This document shows positions 36,418-48,376 of a stretch of 64,000 nucleotides of DNA, piece by piece. This stretch comes from Methyloversatilis sp. (GTDB lineage: Bacteria; Pseudomonadota; Gammaproteobacteria; Burkholderiales; Rhodocyclaceae). Below the pieces are notes generated by a model. It did no database searches, was not told where the DNA came from, and saw only the letters and a program-made list of their open reading frames with translations. The stretch is taken from positions 1-64,000 of the forward strand of contig NZ_JAUYRO010000012.1 of NCBI RefSeq assembly GCF_030696805.1, in the 5' to 3' direction. Both the position numbers and the translations under genes were made by a program. Within the stretch, counting starts at the first letter, position 1; each line of letters opens with the position of its first letter.

Positions 36418-37665
36418 ATGGCTCGCATACTGGTGGTCGACGACGAGATGGGCATCCGGGAGTTGCTGTCCGAAATCCTGCGGGACGAAGGGCACGACGT
36501 CACGCTGGCGGAAAACGCGGCTGCCGCGCGCGGTGCGCGGCAGGCTGCAAGACCCGACCTGGTGCTGCTGGACATCTGGATGCCCGACACCGACGGCATC
36601 ACGCTGTTGAAGGAATGGGCCTCGGGCGGGCAGCTGACCATGCCGGTCATCATGATGTCCGGTCACGGCACCATCGATTCGGCGGTCGAGGCGACACGCA
36701 TCGGCGCGCTCGATTTCCTCGAAAAGCCGATCGCACTGGCCAAGCTGCTGTCCAGCGTGAAGCGCGCGCTGATCCGCAGTGCGCCAGCCGAACAGCGCCC
36801 GGCCGCACCGTCGCTGGCCGGCATCACGCGTGGTGGTCCGCTGCGCGACCTGCGCCGCCGGCTGGAACAGATGGCCAGCCGCTCGCGCATCATCATGTTG
36901 CGCTGCGGGCCGTCGAGTTTTGCCGAACTGGCCGCGCGCACGCTGGCGGTGCCGGGACGGCGCTGGATCGAACTGGCCGGCATCCCGGGCGCCATCACGC
37001 AGGAACAGCTCGACGCGGCGCGCGGCGGCGTCATCCACGCGGGCGACATCGGCACACTGTCGCGCATGCAGCAGAAAAATCTCGCCTTCGCCGTCGACCG
37101 GCTGGAGCGGCTCGACGCGAAACTGATCGCCAGCTGTGCCCAGCCGCCGGCGGAGCTGCAGGCGGCTGGCTGGGACGACGCCGTGCTGTCGCGGCTGTTC
37201 GACGTCGTGCTGCCACTGCCGACGCTGGCCGAGCTGCGCGACGAAATCGGCGATCTGGCCGATGACGTGCTGAAGCACATGGCGGACGCAGGCGAAATCC
37301 CGGTGCGCGCGCTGGCCGAGTCGGCCCGTCCGTTGCTGCGCCAGCACCCGTGGCCGGGCGGTTACGCAGAACTGGTGTCGGCGCTGCGCTCGGCCGCGCT
37401 GGCCACCCTCGACGACGATCTGGACGCGAGCGCGCTGCGCGCGCTGCTGCGCCCGGCCGGCAACGCGGCACTGCCCGGCCTGAACCAGCCGCTGCGCGAT
37501 GCGCGCGAGGCGTTCGAGCGGCTGTACTTCGAACATCACATGGAACGCGAAGGCGGCAACATGACCCGGCTGGCCGAGCGCTCCGGACTGGAGCGTACGC
37601 ACCTGTACCGCAAGCTCAAACAGCTCGGACTGCCGGTCGGCCGGCGCACCGAGCATCAGGAGTGA
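36418..37665 (+). CDS. ntrX: Response regulator NtrX with degenerate AAA+ domain
   Basis: 415 residues. The receiver domain (1-120) is intact: DDE near 8-10, phosphoacceptor Asp52 in LVLLDIWMPD, and FLEKP lysine. The C-terminal Fis-type helix-turn-helix is intact (LAERSGLERTHLYRKLKQLGL). The central domain follows NtrC-type AAA+ order but lacks a Walker A P-loop (RCGPSS at 162-167 where GESGTGKE is expected), has GGVIHAGDIG (203-212) instead of a GGTLFLDEI Walker B, and has no GAFTGA loop. It should not hydrolyse ATP or activate sigma-54. It may act as a DNA-binding regulator. A small hairpin (CCGGGC/GCCCGG, 37701-37717) lies before converging focA. Confidence 0.92.
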   Translation: MARILVVDDEMGIRELLSEILRDEGHDVTLAENAAAARGARQAARPDLVLLDIWMPDTDGITLLKEWASGGQLTMPVIMMSGHGTIDSAVEATRIGALDFLEKPIALAKLLSSVKRALIRSAPAEQRPAAPSLAGITRGGPLRDLRRRLEQMASRSRIIMLRCGPSSFAELAARTLAVPGRRWIELAGIPGAITQEQLDAARGGVIHAGDIGTLSRMQQKNLAFAVDRLERLDAKLIASCAQPPAELQAAGWDDAVLSRLFDVVLPLPTLAELRDEIGDLADDVLKHMADAGEIPVRALAESARPLLRQHPWPGGYAELVSALRSAALATLDDDLDASALRALLRPAGNAALPGLNQPLRDAREAFERLYFEHHMEREGGNMTRLAERSGLERTHLYRKLKQLGLPVGRRTEHQE

Positions 37666-37741
37666 AATACTGAACTGAACGGCATTCCTGAACCGAAGGA
37701 CCGGGCAGAAAGCCCGGGCAGCGGAATCGGCCCGGGCGCCG

Positions 37742-38563
37742 TCAGGTGCGCTGGCGGAACGTCAGGTAATACACCCCGGCGACCAGAATGCTTCCGCCGA
37801 CGATGTTGCCCAGCGTCGCCGCGACCAGATTGCCCGCCAGCCCGGCCGCGGTCAGGCCGGACAGGTCGACGCCTGCCGGAAGCACGCCGTTGGCGTGCAG
37901 CAGCATGCCCATCGGAATGAAATACATGTTTGCGATGCAATGTTCGAAGCCGGCGGCGACGAAGGCCGATACCGGAAACACGATGGCCAGTACCTTGTCG
38001 GTCACGCTGCGCCCTGCGGTCGCCAGCCAGACCGCCAGGCAGACCAGGGCATTGCACAGGATGCCCTTTACGAAAACGATCAGGAATGGCGTGGCGGTCT
38101 TGGCCGCCGCCACCTTCACATAGGTTTCGGCTACCGCACCGCCGTTCATGTCGCCGTGATGTGACAGGAAAACCAGCGCCACCATGCCGAGCGCGCCGAC
38201 GGCATTGGCCACATAGACGATGGCCCAGTTGCGCGCCAGCAGCGCGAACGGGATTCGCCCCTCGGCCCACGCCATGACCAGGAAATTATTGCCGGTGAAC
38301 AACTCGGCGCCGGCCACGGCAACCAGGATGAGACCGAGCGAGAAGGCCAGCCCGCCGAGCACACGGGTCAGTGCAAAGCCAAGCGAAGCATCGCTGGCCA
38401 CCAGAGTGAAGTACAGCGCACCGAAGCCGATGAAGGCGCCGGCCAGCACACCGAGCATGAACATCGTGCGTACCGGCAGGTTGGCTTTCACGATGCCGAT
38501 GTTTTCGACCTTCTCGGCAATCTCCTTCGGCGAATAAAGATCGATCCCCAGATTGCTGGCCAT
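37742..38563 (-). CDS. Formate/nitrite transporter family channel
   Basis: 273 residues with six transmembrane helices of the FocA/NirC fold. Typical blocks: VRTMFMLGVLAGAFIGFGA, ELFTGNNFLVMAW (the LFTGN loop), VKGILCNALVCLAVWLA and AAGFEHCIANMYFIPMG with the pore histidine. It could move formate, nitrite or hydrosulfide; sequence alone does not decide. It stands alone and converges on ntrX. Confidence 0.92.
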   Translation of the reverse strand: MASNLGIDLYSPKEIAEKVENIGIVKANLPVRTMFMLGVLAGAFIGFGALYFTLVASDASLGFALTRVLGGLAFSLGLILVAVAGAELFTGNNFLVMAWAEGRIPFALLARNWAIVYVANAVGALGMVALVFLSHHGDMNGGAVAETYVKVAAAKTATPFLIVFVKGILCNALVCLAVWLATAGRSVTDKVLAIVFPVSAFVAAGFEHCIANMYFIPMGMLLHANGVLPAGVDLSGLTAAGLAGNLVAATLGNIVGGSILVAGVYYLTFRQRT

Positions 38564-38882
38564 GCGTGCTCCTTGTCGGTTTCGTGTGAGGAACCCGTCT
38601 CGCGCGGGCAGGCCGACAGTGTAGGATGCTGTCCGTGACGCCGGTAGATTGCCGGCCCCGCGGCAGCCCACCAGTTCGCTTGCCGCGCGGAACATGCACC
38701 ACAGAAGTCAGCCAGACGCACAGTGCCGGTGAGCAATCCGCCCGCCGGCCCGCGCACCCGCCGGACCACCCGTCACGGCCAAGCGTCGCACGAAAACCCC
38801 AGACCGGCCTTCTCCCCAACGCAGCGGAGCAGCACCGGCTTTCGGGTTCAACGCCCTCTCTTGACATTGACGGAGTACGACC
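38564..38882. other. Divergent intergenic region, focA-like/GlcG-like genes
   Basis: 319 bp between the leftward FocA/NirC gene and the rightward GlcG-like gene. It must hold both promoters. A ribosome site (ACGGAG, 38870-38875) precedes the GlcG start. TTGACA occurs at 38861-38866 but is too close to the ATG to be a -35 element. No FNR-type palindrome, RNA gene or coding frame was recognised. Confidence 0.5.
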
Positions 38883-39302
38883 ATGAAAACCCGCCTCACC
38901 CTGACGCTCGACGACGCGCGGCAGATTGCTGCCGCGGCGGAAGCCGAGGCCCTGAAACGCAACTGGCCCGTCACCATCGCCATCGTCGACGACGGTGGCA
39001 ACCTGATGTGGCTGCAGCGCCTCGACGGCGCACCGCCGATGAGCACCCAGATCGCACCGGAAAAGGCCCGCACCTGCGCACTGGCACGCAAGCCGAGCAA
39101 GGCGATCGAGGACGTCGTCAACAGCGGCCGTCTGGCCGCCCTGCGCATGCCGGTGCTGCCGCTTGAAGGCGGCGAAATGATCATCGTGGACGGCGAATGC
39201 GTCGGCGGAGTCGGCGTATCGGGCGTGAAATCCAGTGAAGACGCCATCGTTGCCCGAGCCGGCATCGCAGCCATCGGCGCAAGCTGGGAACTGCCGATCT
39301 GA
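38883..39302 (+). CDS. GlcG/HbpS-like heme-degrading-domain protein
   Basis: 139 residues, a single GlcG/HbpS domain: LTLDDARQIAAAAEAEALKR, VTIAIVDDGGNLMWLQRLDGA, AREKA-like APEKARTCALARKPSKA, and GGVGVSGVKSSEDAIVARAG. Family members bind heme or corrinoids, or are accessory proteins of glycolate and diol metabolism; no such genes are adjacent, so the role is open. Cytoplasmic, no signal peptide. Confidence 0.88.
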   Translation: MKTRLTLTLDDARQIAAAAEAEALKRNWPVTIAIVDDGGNLMWLQRLDGAPPMSTQIAPEKARTCALARKPSKAIEDVVNSGRLAALRMPVLPLEGGEMIIVDGECVGGVGVSGVKSSEDAIVARAGIAAIGASWELPI

Positions 39303-39351
39303 CGAGCCCCGTGGGTGCGGACCTTGCCGGAGCGGCGCCCCCGATTTACGT

Positions 39352-39470
39352 CATGCCGAAAACGCAGGGCCGTGGGAGCGACGTCCCCGTCGCGATCAGT
39401 GCGGCGACCATCGCGGTGCGAAGTGCGTATCGCGGCGAGGACGTCGCTCCCACAGGGGCGTTTCGGCATG
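39352..39470. repeat. REP-like composite inverted repeat
   Basis: A 119-bp imperfect palindrome between the GlcG-like and AsmA genes. Inner arms are 25 bp each (39372-39396 and 39429-39453, GTGGGAGCGACGTCC core) with two mismatches. Outer arms CATGCCGAAAACGC (39352-39365) and GCGTTTCGGCATG (39458-39470) also pair. The GTGGGAGCGACGTC core resembles REP/REPIN elements seen in many copies in pseudomonads and betaproteobacteria. Confidence 0.7.
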
Positions 39471-39513
39471 CGTGCCTCAACAGCGCCTGCTCGACGCCAA
39501 CACTTGCCGAAGC

Positions 39514-41739
39514 TCAGCGGCCGAACAGCCCTTTGAGCTTGTCGCCAACCTGTTCCTGCACCTTGTCGCGGGCCTTGTCCTGCAGTTTCTGGCTCTGTTG
39601 CTCGACCGCCGTTCTGGCGGCGCCCTTCACCAGATCGGCGAACTCGATCTTGTAGTCGAGGCTGGCGAACGGCCCGTACAGGCGCACCGGCACGGTCACG
39701 CCCCTGAGCTCGTCGGCAGCGCGGCCGTCCTGTCCCTTGCTGGTCGCGGCCAGCGTCACGCGCGCGAGGTAATCCACACTCTCGTCCGGCAGATTGACGG
39801 TCCCGGCGCCGGCCAGCCGCAGAAAGGGCGAGCTGGCCGTCAGATCCGAATTGCGGGCGATGCCGTCGTCGATGCGGAAGCTGGCGCTGAGCGCTGAAAA
39901 GTCGGTCTTTTCGGTGGCACTGGCCTGCTGCACGGTGGCGCCGCCGCCCAGCTTCGCCTTTGCTTCGCGCAGGCTCTTTGCCAGATTGATGCCGCGGATG
40001 GCGCCGTCGCGCAGCTTCAGCGAGGCACTGCCATCGAGCGCGCGCTTCAGGGCACCGACCGTCGTCCCCGAGGTCGCGACATCCAGCATGACCGTGCCGC
40101 GCCCTTCCAGCAGGTCCTTGCCGGCTGCATCGCGGATCAGCGGATGCACATCGATGTCGGACAGCGTCTGCTTCAGCGCGATGCGGTTGCCTTCGGCATT
40201 CAGGCTGAGCGCTCCGCTGGCAGCGCCCTGATACAGCGCGGCCGAGTAGGGCGACACCTCCAGCTTGCCGTTCGCCGCCTTCACGTTCAGCGTCATCTTC
40301 GTCATCTTCACGCCGGCCACCTGCAGCGCCCCGATGCGCACGCTGCCGCTGGCATTGATGCCGCGCAGCGCGGACAGGTCCACCGGGGTGTCGTCCGGGT
40401 TGCCGGCGGCGGGTCCGGCCGCTGCGGGCGGGCGATAGCGATCGAGATCGAGCTGGTCGATGTCGACATCGAAGTTCAGCGCCAGCGGCTGCAGGCGGGT
40501 CGCGGCGAGCTTGAGCTGGATGTGGCTGTCGTCGAGCCGCGTGTCGAGATCGAGCGCTGCGGTCTGCGCCTTGAGGTCTGCGCGCGCAGAGCCCTTGACC
40601 GGAAGCTTGACGCTTTTCATCGGCAACGACGGATGCGCGATGTCGATCGTGCCATCCAGCGCCGACAGCTCGCCGGACGGCCCGTCCAGTTGAACGTTCA
40701 GTGGCGAAGCCAGGGCGGCCTTGACGGTGGCGGTGTCCTGACGGGCGTCCAGCGCCAGCGTGAGTCCAGCGATCCTGATCGCCTGCGCACTGCCCTCGAT
40801 ACCCTTGAGCTGGAGCTTGATGTCCGCCATGCGGGCGCTCGAATCGATCTTCGCAGTCAGGCTGACCTCGTCGCCGCGGGCGCCGCCGGCATCGAGTTGC
40901 AGCGCCGGCGCGGTTAGTTTCGCCGACAGTGCTTCACCGGCCCGCCTGGCCGACAGGTCAAGCGCCAGCTTCCGGATTTCGATGCGGTCGTCGGCACCGG
41001 CTTCGAGCCGCTCCGAGGTCAGCGCGGCACGCACATCCGTCAGGTCGAACAGCGTGCCGTCCATCGTCGCGCTCAGCGCTTCGAGCGCGAAGCGCTGCGC
41101 CGGCAGGTCATAGTCGTAGCCGGTGGCCAGCACGATGCGCGAGTCGGCCGTCGGCTGCACCGACGTCCAGCGCGCAGCCAGGTCGAGCCTGCCGCGTGCC
41201 GCGTTCGCCAGCTTGCCGACCGACAGTTCGATGTCGTCCAGCGCATGCGCCGCACCGCTGCCTTCGTCGCGGAAAGCGAGCGCCGAACGCGACAGCTTAA
41301 GCCCGGCAATATCGAAGCGGACCGGCGAGCTGTCGTCCTTCTCGGCCGAGAGCAGGTCTTCGAAGTTGAATGAGCCGTCCTTGTAGCGGATCAGGGCGAC
41401 GCTCGCACCCTCGACCCGGATTTCGTCGACGACCAGCGACCCCGACAGCAGCGGCAGCACGGCGACGGATACGCGCGCACTGTCGATTGCTGCGAAACGT
41501 TCGGTCGAATTGTGTTCGGACAGCGCAGTACGGCCCAGCTTGAGGCCGAGGTTCGGATAGAAGGACAGGTCGACATCGCCTTCGATGTCCAGCGTGCGCT
41601 GCTTCTGTTCGAGCACGACACGCCTGAGTTCTTCCTTCACGCGGACGGCATCGAAGGTGATCGCCACATACAGCACGGCCGCAGCGAGCAGCGCAGCGAT
41701 GCCGCCGAGCGCGAAAGCGGCAAGCTTGAGTATCTTCAT
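39514..41739 (-). CDS. AsmA family protein
   Basis: 741 residues. One N-terminal membrane anchor (LAAFALGGIAALLAAAVLYVAI) precedes the AsmA domain (VKEELRRVVLEQKQRTLDIEGDVDLSFYPNLGLKLG) and a long repetitive beta region ending in the AsmA_2-type C-terminus (LRDGAIRGINLAKSLREAK...DYLARVTLAATSKGQ). The tail is a charged helix. AsmA-like proteins are thought to span the periplasm and carry phospholipids or aid outer-membrane assembly. Start at ATG 41739 with GGAGAAGG upstream. Monocistronic. Confidence 0.9.
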   Translation of the reverse strand: MKILKLAAFALGGIAALLAAAVLYVAITFDAVRVKEELRRVVLEQKQRTLDIEGDVDLSFYPNLGLKLGRTALSEHNSTERFAAIDSARVSVAVLPLLSGSLVVDEIRVEGASVALIRYKDGSFNFEDLLSAEKDDSSPVRFDIAGLKLSRSALAFRDEGSGAAHALDDIELSVGKLANAARGRLDLAARWTSVQPTADSRIVLATGYDYDLPAQRFALEALSATMDGTLFDLTDVRAALTSERLEAGADDRIEIRKLALDLSARRAGEALSAKLTAPALQLDAGGARGDEVSLTAKIDSSARMADIKLQLKGIEGSAQAIRIAGLTLALDARQDTATVKAALASPLNVQLDGPSGELSALDGTIDIAHPSLPMKSVKLPVKGSARADLKAQTAALDLDTRLDDSHIQLKLAATRLQPLALNFDVDIDQLDLDRYRPPAAAGPAAGNPDDTPVDLSALRGINASGSVRIGALQVAGVKMTKMTLNVKAANGKLEVSPYSAALYQGAASGALSLNAEGNRIALKQTLSDIDVHPLIRDAAGKDLLEGRGTVMLDVATSGTTVGALKRALDGSASLKLRDGAIRGINLAKSLREAKAKLGGGATVQQASATEKTDFSALSASFRIDDGIARNSDLTASSPFLRLAGAGTVNLPDESVDYLARVTLAATSKGQDGRAADELRGVTVPVRLYGPFASLDYKIEFADLVKGAARTAVEQQSQKLQDKARDKVQEQVGDKLKGLFGR

Positions 41740-41968
41740 GCCTTCTCCATACGAAACAGACCGGCTGATGACACGTGCCGCGTCGCCGGAGAGTGCCCGA
41801 TCCGGCTGACGCAAGCGGCACAGTGGCTGGCGAGCGTATCAGAGATGGCGGCGGTGAGCCCGGACCGGCGGTACGCCCGCCGTGTGCTATCTTCCGCGGC
41901 GCCGCAAGTCCTCGGTTTGCGCGCGCCGCCCGCGCGTGAATGGCACCCACATCTACAAGGAGATCAGC

Positions 41969-42400
41969 ATGAGCTTCGTTTCGGAATTCAAGGCATTCGC
42001 CATGAAGGGCAATGTCGTCGACCTCGCGGTTGGCGTCATCATCGGTGCAGCCTTCGGCAAGATCGTTGACTCGGTCGTCGCCGACCTGATCATGCCCATT
42101 GTGGGTGCGATTTTCGGCGGTCTGGATTTCAGCCAGTTCTTCATCGTGCTCAAGGATATTCCCCCCGGCGTGCCGGAAACGCTGGCCGACCTGAAGAAGG
42201 CGGGCGTACCGGTGTTCGCATGGGGCAGCTTCCTGACGATCGCGCTGAACTTCGTCATTCTTGCCTTCATCATCTTCATCATGGTGAAGCAGATCAACCG
42301 GCTCAAGCGTGAAGAGGCGGCAGCACCGGCGGCGGCACCGGCCGAGCCGGCCGAAGAGGTCGTACTGTTGCGCCAGATCCGCGACTCGCTGTCGAAATAG
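41969..42400 (+). CDS. mscL: Large-conductance mechanosensitive channel
   Basis: 143 residues: [28 protein letters not shown] (N-terminal helix and TM1), a periplasmic loop, TM2 ([21 protein letters not shown]) and an Ala/Pro/Glu-rich linker to the cytoplasmic helix ([11 protein letters not shown]). It opens on membrane tension to release solutes in osmotic downshock. AAGGAGAT precedes the ATG. A bidirectional terminator follows 14 bp downstream. Confidence 0.97.
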   Translation: MSFVSEFKAFAMKGNVVDLAVGVIIGAAFGKIVDSVVADLIMPIVGAIFGGLDFSQFFIVLKDIPPGVPETLADLKKAGVPVFAWGSFLTIALNFVILAFIIFIMVKQINRLKREEAAAPAAAPAEPAEEVVLLRQIRDSLSK

Positions 42401-42414
42401 TCCGGACCGGATAC

Positions 42415-42451
42415 ACAACAAAAAAGGAGCCAGCGGCTCCTTTTTTGTTGT
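42415..42451. terminator. Bidirectional intrinsic terminator, mscL / response regulator
   Basis: A perfect 17-bp inverted repeat (42415-42431 and 42435-42451) with a 3-nt AGC loop. The GC core GGAGCC/GGCTCC is flanked by an A6 run on one side and T6 on the other, so it can terminate both mscL and the converging regulator gene. Confidence 0.95.
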
Positions 42452-42471
42452 CAGTCTGCAGGCGGCACGGA

Positions 42472-43257
42472 TCAGTCGATCGCTTCACCCTCGGTCGGCC
42501 GGGCGTCACCGGACACCCGCTCCAGGCGGTAGCCATAGTTGTAGGTCGACGCCAGTCGATAACCATTCTCCGGCCGCAGGGCGAGCTTGGAGCGCACGCG
42601 CGACATGTGGGTATCGACGGTGCGTGTCGGTACATCGCCCTTGCGGCCCCACAGCGACTCCAGCAGGTGACCGCGCGACACCAGGCGACCGACGTTGCGA
42701 AACAGGAAGACGGCCAGCTCGAACTCGCGTTCGGTCAGGTCGACCACCTCGTTGTGCAGGCGAGCCGTGTGCGAATTCAGATCGAAATGGTAAGGCTCGG
42801 CTTCGACCACCGGCTGATCTGCCGGCGGGCGGCTGCGGCGCAGCACGGCCTCGATCCGGGTCAGCAGTTCCAGACGTCGCGCCGGCTTGACGATGTAGTC
42901 GTCGGCGCCCGCTGCCAGCGCGGTGACGATGTCGTTCTCGTCCTGGCGCGCCGTGACGAAAATGACCGGCGTCTGCAGCTGGCGTTCGTTGCGCAGCCAG
43001 CGCAGCACATCGGCCCCCGGCAGGTCGGGCAATTCCCAGTCGATCAGCAGCAGGTCGTAACTTTCACGTACCGCTTCGCGCATCAGGTCACGAGAACGCA
43101 TGAACACATGCACGTCGTGGCCTGCGGCACGCAGCCAGGTGCCCAGTATTTCCACCTGGACCGGGTCGTCTTCCAGCAAAGCTATTCGGGCAGTCTGCAC
43201 GGCGGGATCTGTATCCGTAGAAATGAGCGGGTCAGACTGGGTTGACGGCAGGCGCAT
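42472..43257 (-). CDS. OmpR/PhoB-family response regulator (orphan)
   Basis: 261 residues from ATG 43257. The receiver domain (about 23-140) has acidic EDD (29-31), phosphoacceptor Asp73 in LLLIDWELPD, and the conserved lysine in DDYIVKP. The winged-helix DNA-binding domain (about 165-255) has LTEREFELAVFLFRNVGRLVSR and TVDTHMSRVRSKL. No histidine kinase gene is adjacent. ATG 43320 would add 21 residues. The partner and targets cannot be inferred here. Confidence 0.88.
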   Translation of the reverse strand: MRLPSTQSDPLISTDTDPAVQTARIALLEDDPVQVEILGTWLRAAGHDVHVFMRSRDLMREAVRESYDLLLIDWELPDLPGADVLRWLRNERQLQTPVIFVTARQDENDIVTALAAGADDYIVKPARRLELLTRIEAVLRRSRPPADQPVVEAEPYHFDLNSHTARLHNEVVDLTEREFELAVFLFRNVGRLVSRGHLLESLWGRKGDVPTRTVDTHMSRVRSKLALRPENGYRLASTYNYGYRLERVSGDARPTEGEAID

Positions 43258-43347
43258 CGCGGACTGAAGGGCCGGAATGCATGATAAATGCCGCGTAAAG
43301 CGTGACCGGATACCGCTCAATGTACATTCGAGTATGCCACAGCGGGG

Positions 43348-43843
43348 TCAGCCCGCCTGCAGGGCAGTGAACAGACCCGCCATCCAGCGCAGATAGGCAC
43401 CGGCGGCCGGATCACCGGCGCCGGGTGCCCAGGGCGCCAGTTCCGCGGTCATCAGCGGCAGATAGGGCCCCGACTTGGCTTCGAACATGACCGAGCCCGG
43501 TTCCAGCGAAACCAGGCTGTGATACTGGCCGTGACCAATGTCGATGCCACAGGCGTGGCCCGCACCCAGCAGGTGCAGCGACTGCACGGTTCCCACGGCG
43601 TCGAACAGGATGCAGCCGAACCGGCCGCGCAGACACAGGATGGTTTCATCCTTCACCGGATCCAGGTGGCGATGCGGCGGGACGTAGCTGTCTGGCTCGA
43701 TGGCATTGAGCAGGCGGTGCACCGGATGGCCGTCATGCGGATGCAGGTTGTCGTTCATGCGCCGGCGCGAGCTGGCCTGCGCGCGGGCCGTGAGTGCGTC
43801 GAACGCGGCCAGGTCGATCAGCCGGGTGCGTGCTGGCACGTGC

Positions 43844-43851
<8 letters not shown>
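43348..43851 (-). CDS. WbuC-like cupin-fold metalloprotein
   Basis: 167 residues. The cupin metal site is visible in PPHRHLDPVKDETILCLRGR (His, His, Glu) and HGQYHSLVSLEPG, with the WbuC-type N-terminus (ARTRLIDLAAFDAL...SSRRRMNDNLH). WbuC proteins are usually encoded in polysaccharide clusters and their activity is not established. Here the start overlaps the last 8 bp of dnaE, so translation is coupled to the replicative polymerase gene, an unusual context. Confidence 0.85.
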
Positions 43852-47329
<3,478 letters not shown>

Positions 47330-47387
47330 GCGGCAAGTGTACCGCTCCCTCCTGCCCGGCGGGCACCGCATGGGTACCCACCGGTGT

Positions 47388-47412
47388 CGGGCGTCCCGCT
47401 GCGGAACGCCCG
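47388..47412 (-). terminator. Hairpin downstream of the PEP-CTERM gene
   Basis: CGGGCGT...ACGCCCG forms a 7-bp stem extended inward by CCG-type pairs, 13 bp past the stop of the leftward PEP-CTERM gene. No T-tract follows, so it is a weak terminator candidate. Confidence 0.4.
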
Positions 47413-47424
47413 GGCTCACGAAAC

Positions 47425-48138
47425 TTACTTGCGACGGCGGGCTGCGACGCCGATCAGGCCGAGGCCAGCCAGCATCAGCGCGTAGGTTTCGGGTTCCGGC
47501 ACGGGCGCGGCGCTGACAGTGACCATGTCGAAACGCCAGGTGCCGGCGGTACCGTAAGTTCCGGTCGCACTGGAAGCGGCATAGGCGCTGGTGCCCGGCG
47601 CGAACGTGGCAACGACGCGGAAGGCGAAATCGGCATTGTTGTCTGCGCCTGCGATGGACGACAGATCAACCGTGCGCGCGTTGAACCAGTTGTCACCGGC
47701 ATTGCCGTCGAAAGTCAGGAAATCGATGAAGTTGGCGCCGTCGAGGCTGTACTGAACCAGTTCGTACCGCGAACTCGTGTTGCTGTGGCGCAGATCGTAG
47801 TTGATGACCACATCTGAAAAACCGACGGTGCTGACGGCGAACTGAACGCCGCGCGTCTTGTCGCCCGTGCCTTGAGCAGCGTAGGTCGTGGTTTGCCAGC
47901 CGGAATCGTCGCCCGTGGCCGGGTCGGAAGAGCCGCCCGTCGCGTCGCCGGAGGCGAACGAGCCCGCGATGCCGCCGATCCGCGACGCCGTGCCAACGCC
48001 CACGAACGGGATGAGGGTGCCGGTGGCGGTATTCCCGTCAGCAGGGACGGAATTGAAATTCCACTGGGCCACGATATCAGCGTGGGCGTGGCTGCCGGCA
48101 GCTGCCAGCAGCAGTGCGATTGCGGTCTTGCGGAACAT
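47425..48138 (-). CDS. PEP-CTERM sorting-domain protein
   Basis: 237 residues: signal peptide (TAIALLLAAAGSHAHA), a beta-rich middle (DIVAQWNFNSVPADG... EYELVQYSLDGANFIDFLTF-like strands typical of concanavalin-like folds), and a C-terminal anchor VPEPETYALMLAGLGLIGVAARRRK with the motif, helix and basic end. The start has GGAG 7 bp upstream. The binding partner is unknown; such proteins are sorted by exosortase, whose gene is not in this window. Confidence 0.88.
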   Translation of the reverse strand: MFRKTAIALLLAAAGSHAHADIVAQWNFNSVPADGNTATGTLIPFVGVGTASRIGGIAGSFASGDATGGSSDPATGDDSGWQTTTYAAQGTGDKTRGVQFAVSTVGFSDVVINYDLRHSNTSSRYELVQYSLDGANFIDFLTFDGNAGDNWFNARTVDLSSIAGADNNADFAFRVVATFAPGTSAYAASSATGTYGTAGTWRFDMVTVSAAPVPEPETYALMLAGLGLIGVAARRRK

Positions 48139-48376
48139 GTCGGATCTCCGGAAATGCGATTGAAAATAACGGGATAGGGACGACGGCCGACATATCCGGC
48201 CGCTCAGTTGCGACTTTGACCGGCGAGCATTACAGCGCACACGGCCCGAACCCAGCGCGCGTAGTCCGAACGGATCAGCGGATTGCAAACTTGCGTTTCG
48301 GCAGCCGCGCACAGCCATGGCCGACGCGATGCGCTTGACGGCCTATCATCACGGCTTTCCATTTTCGACCGCTGCC

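Noticed and set aside
38861-38866. TTGACA as -35 element of the GlcG-like gene
   Set aside because: It is only 22 bp before the start codon and overlaps the ribosome-site region, leaving no room for a -10 element and leader.
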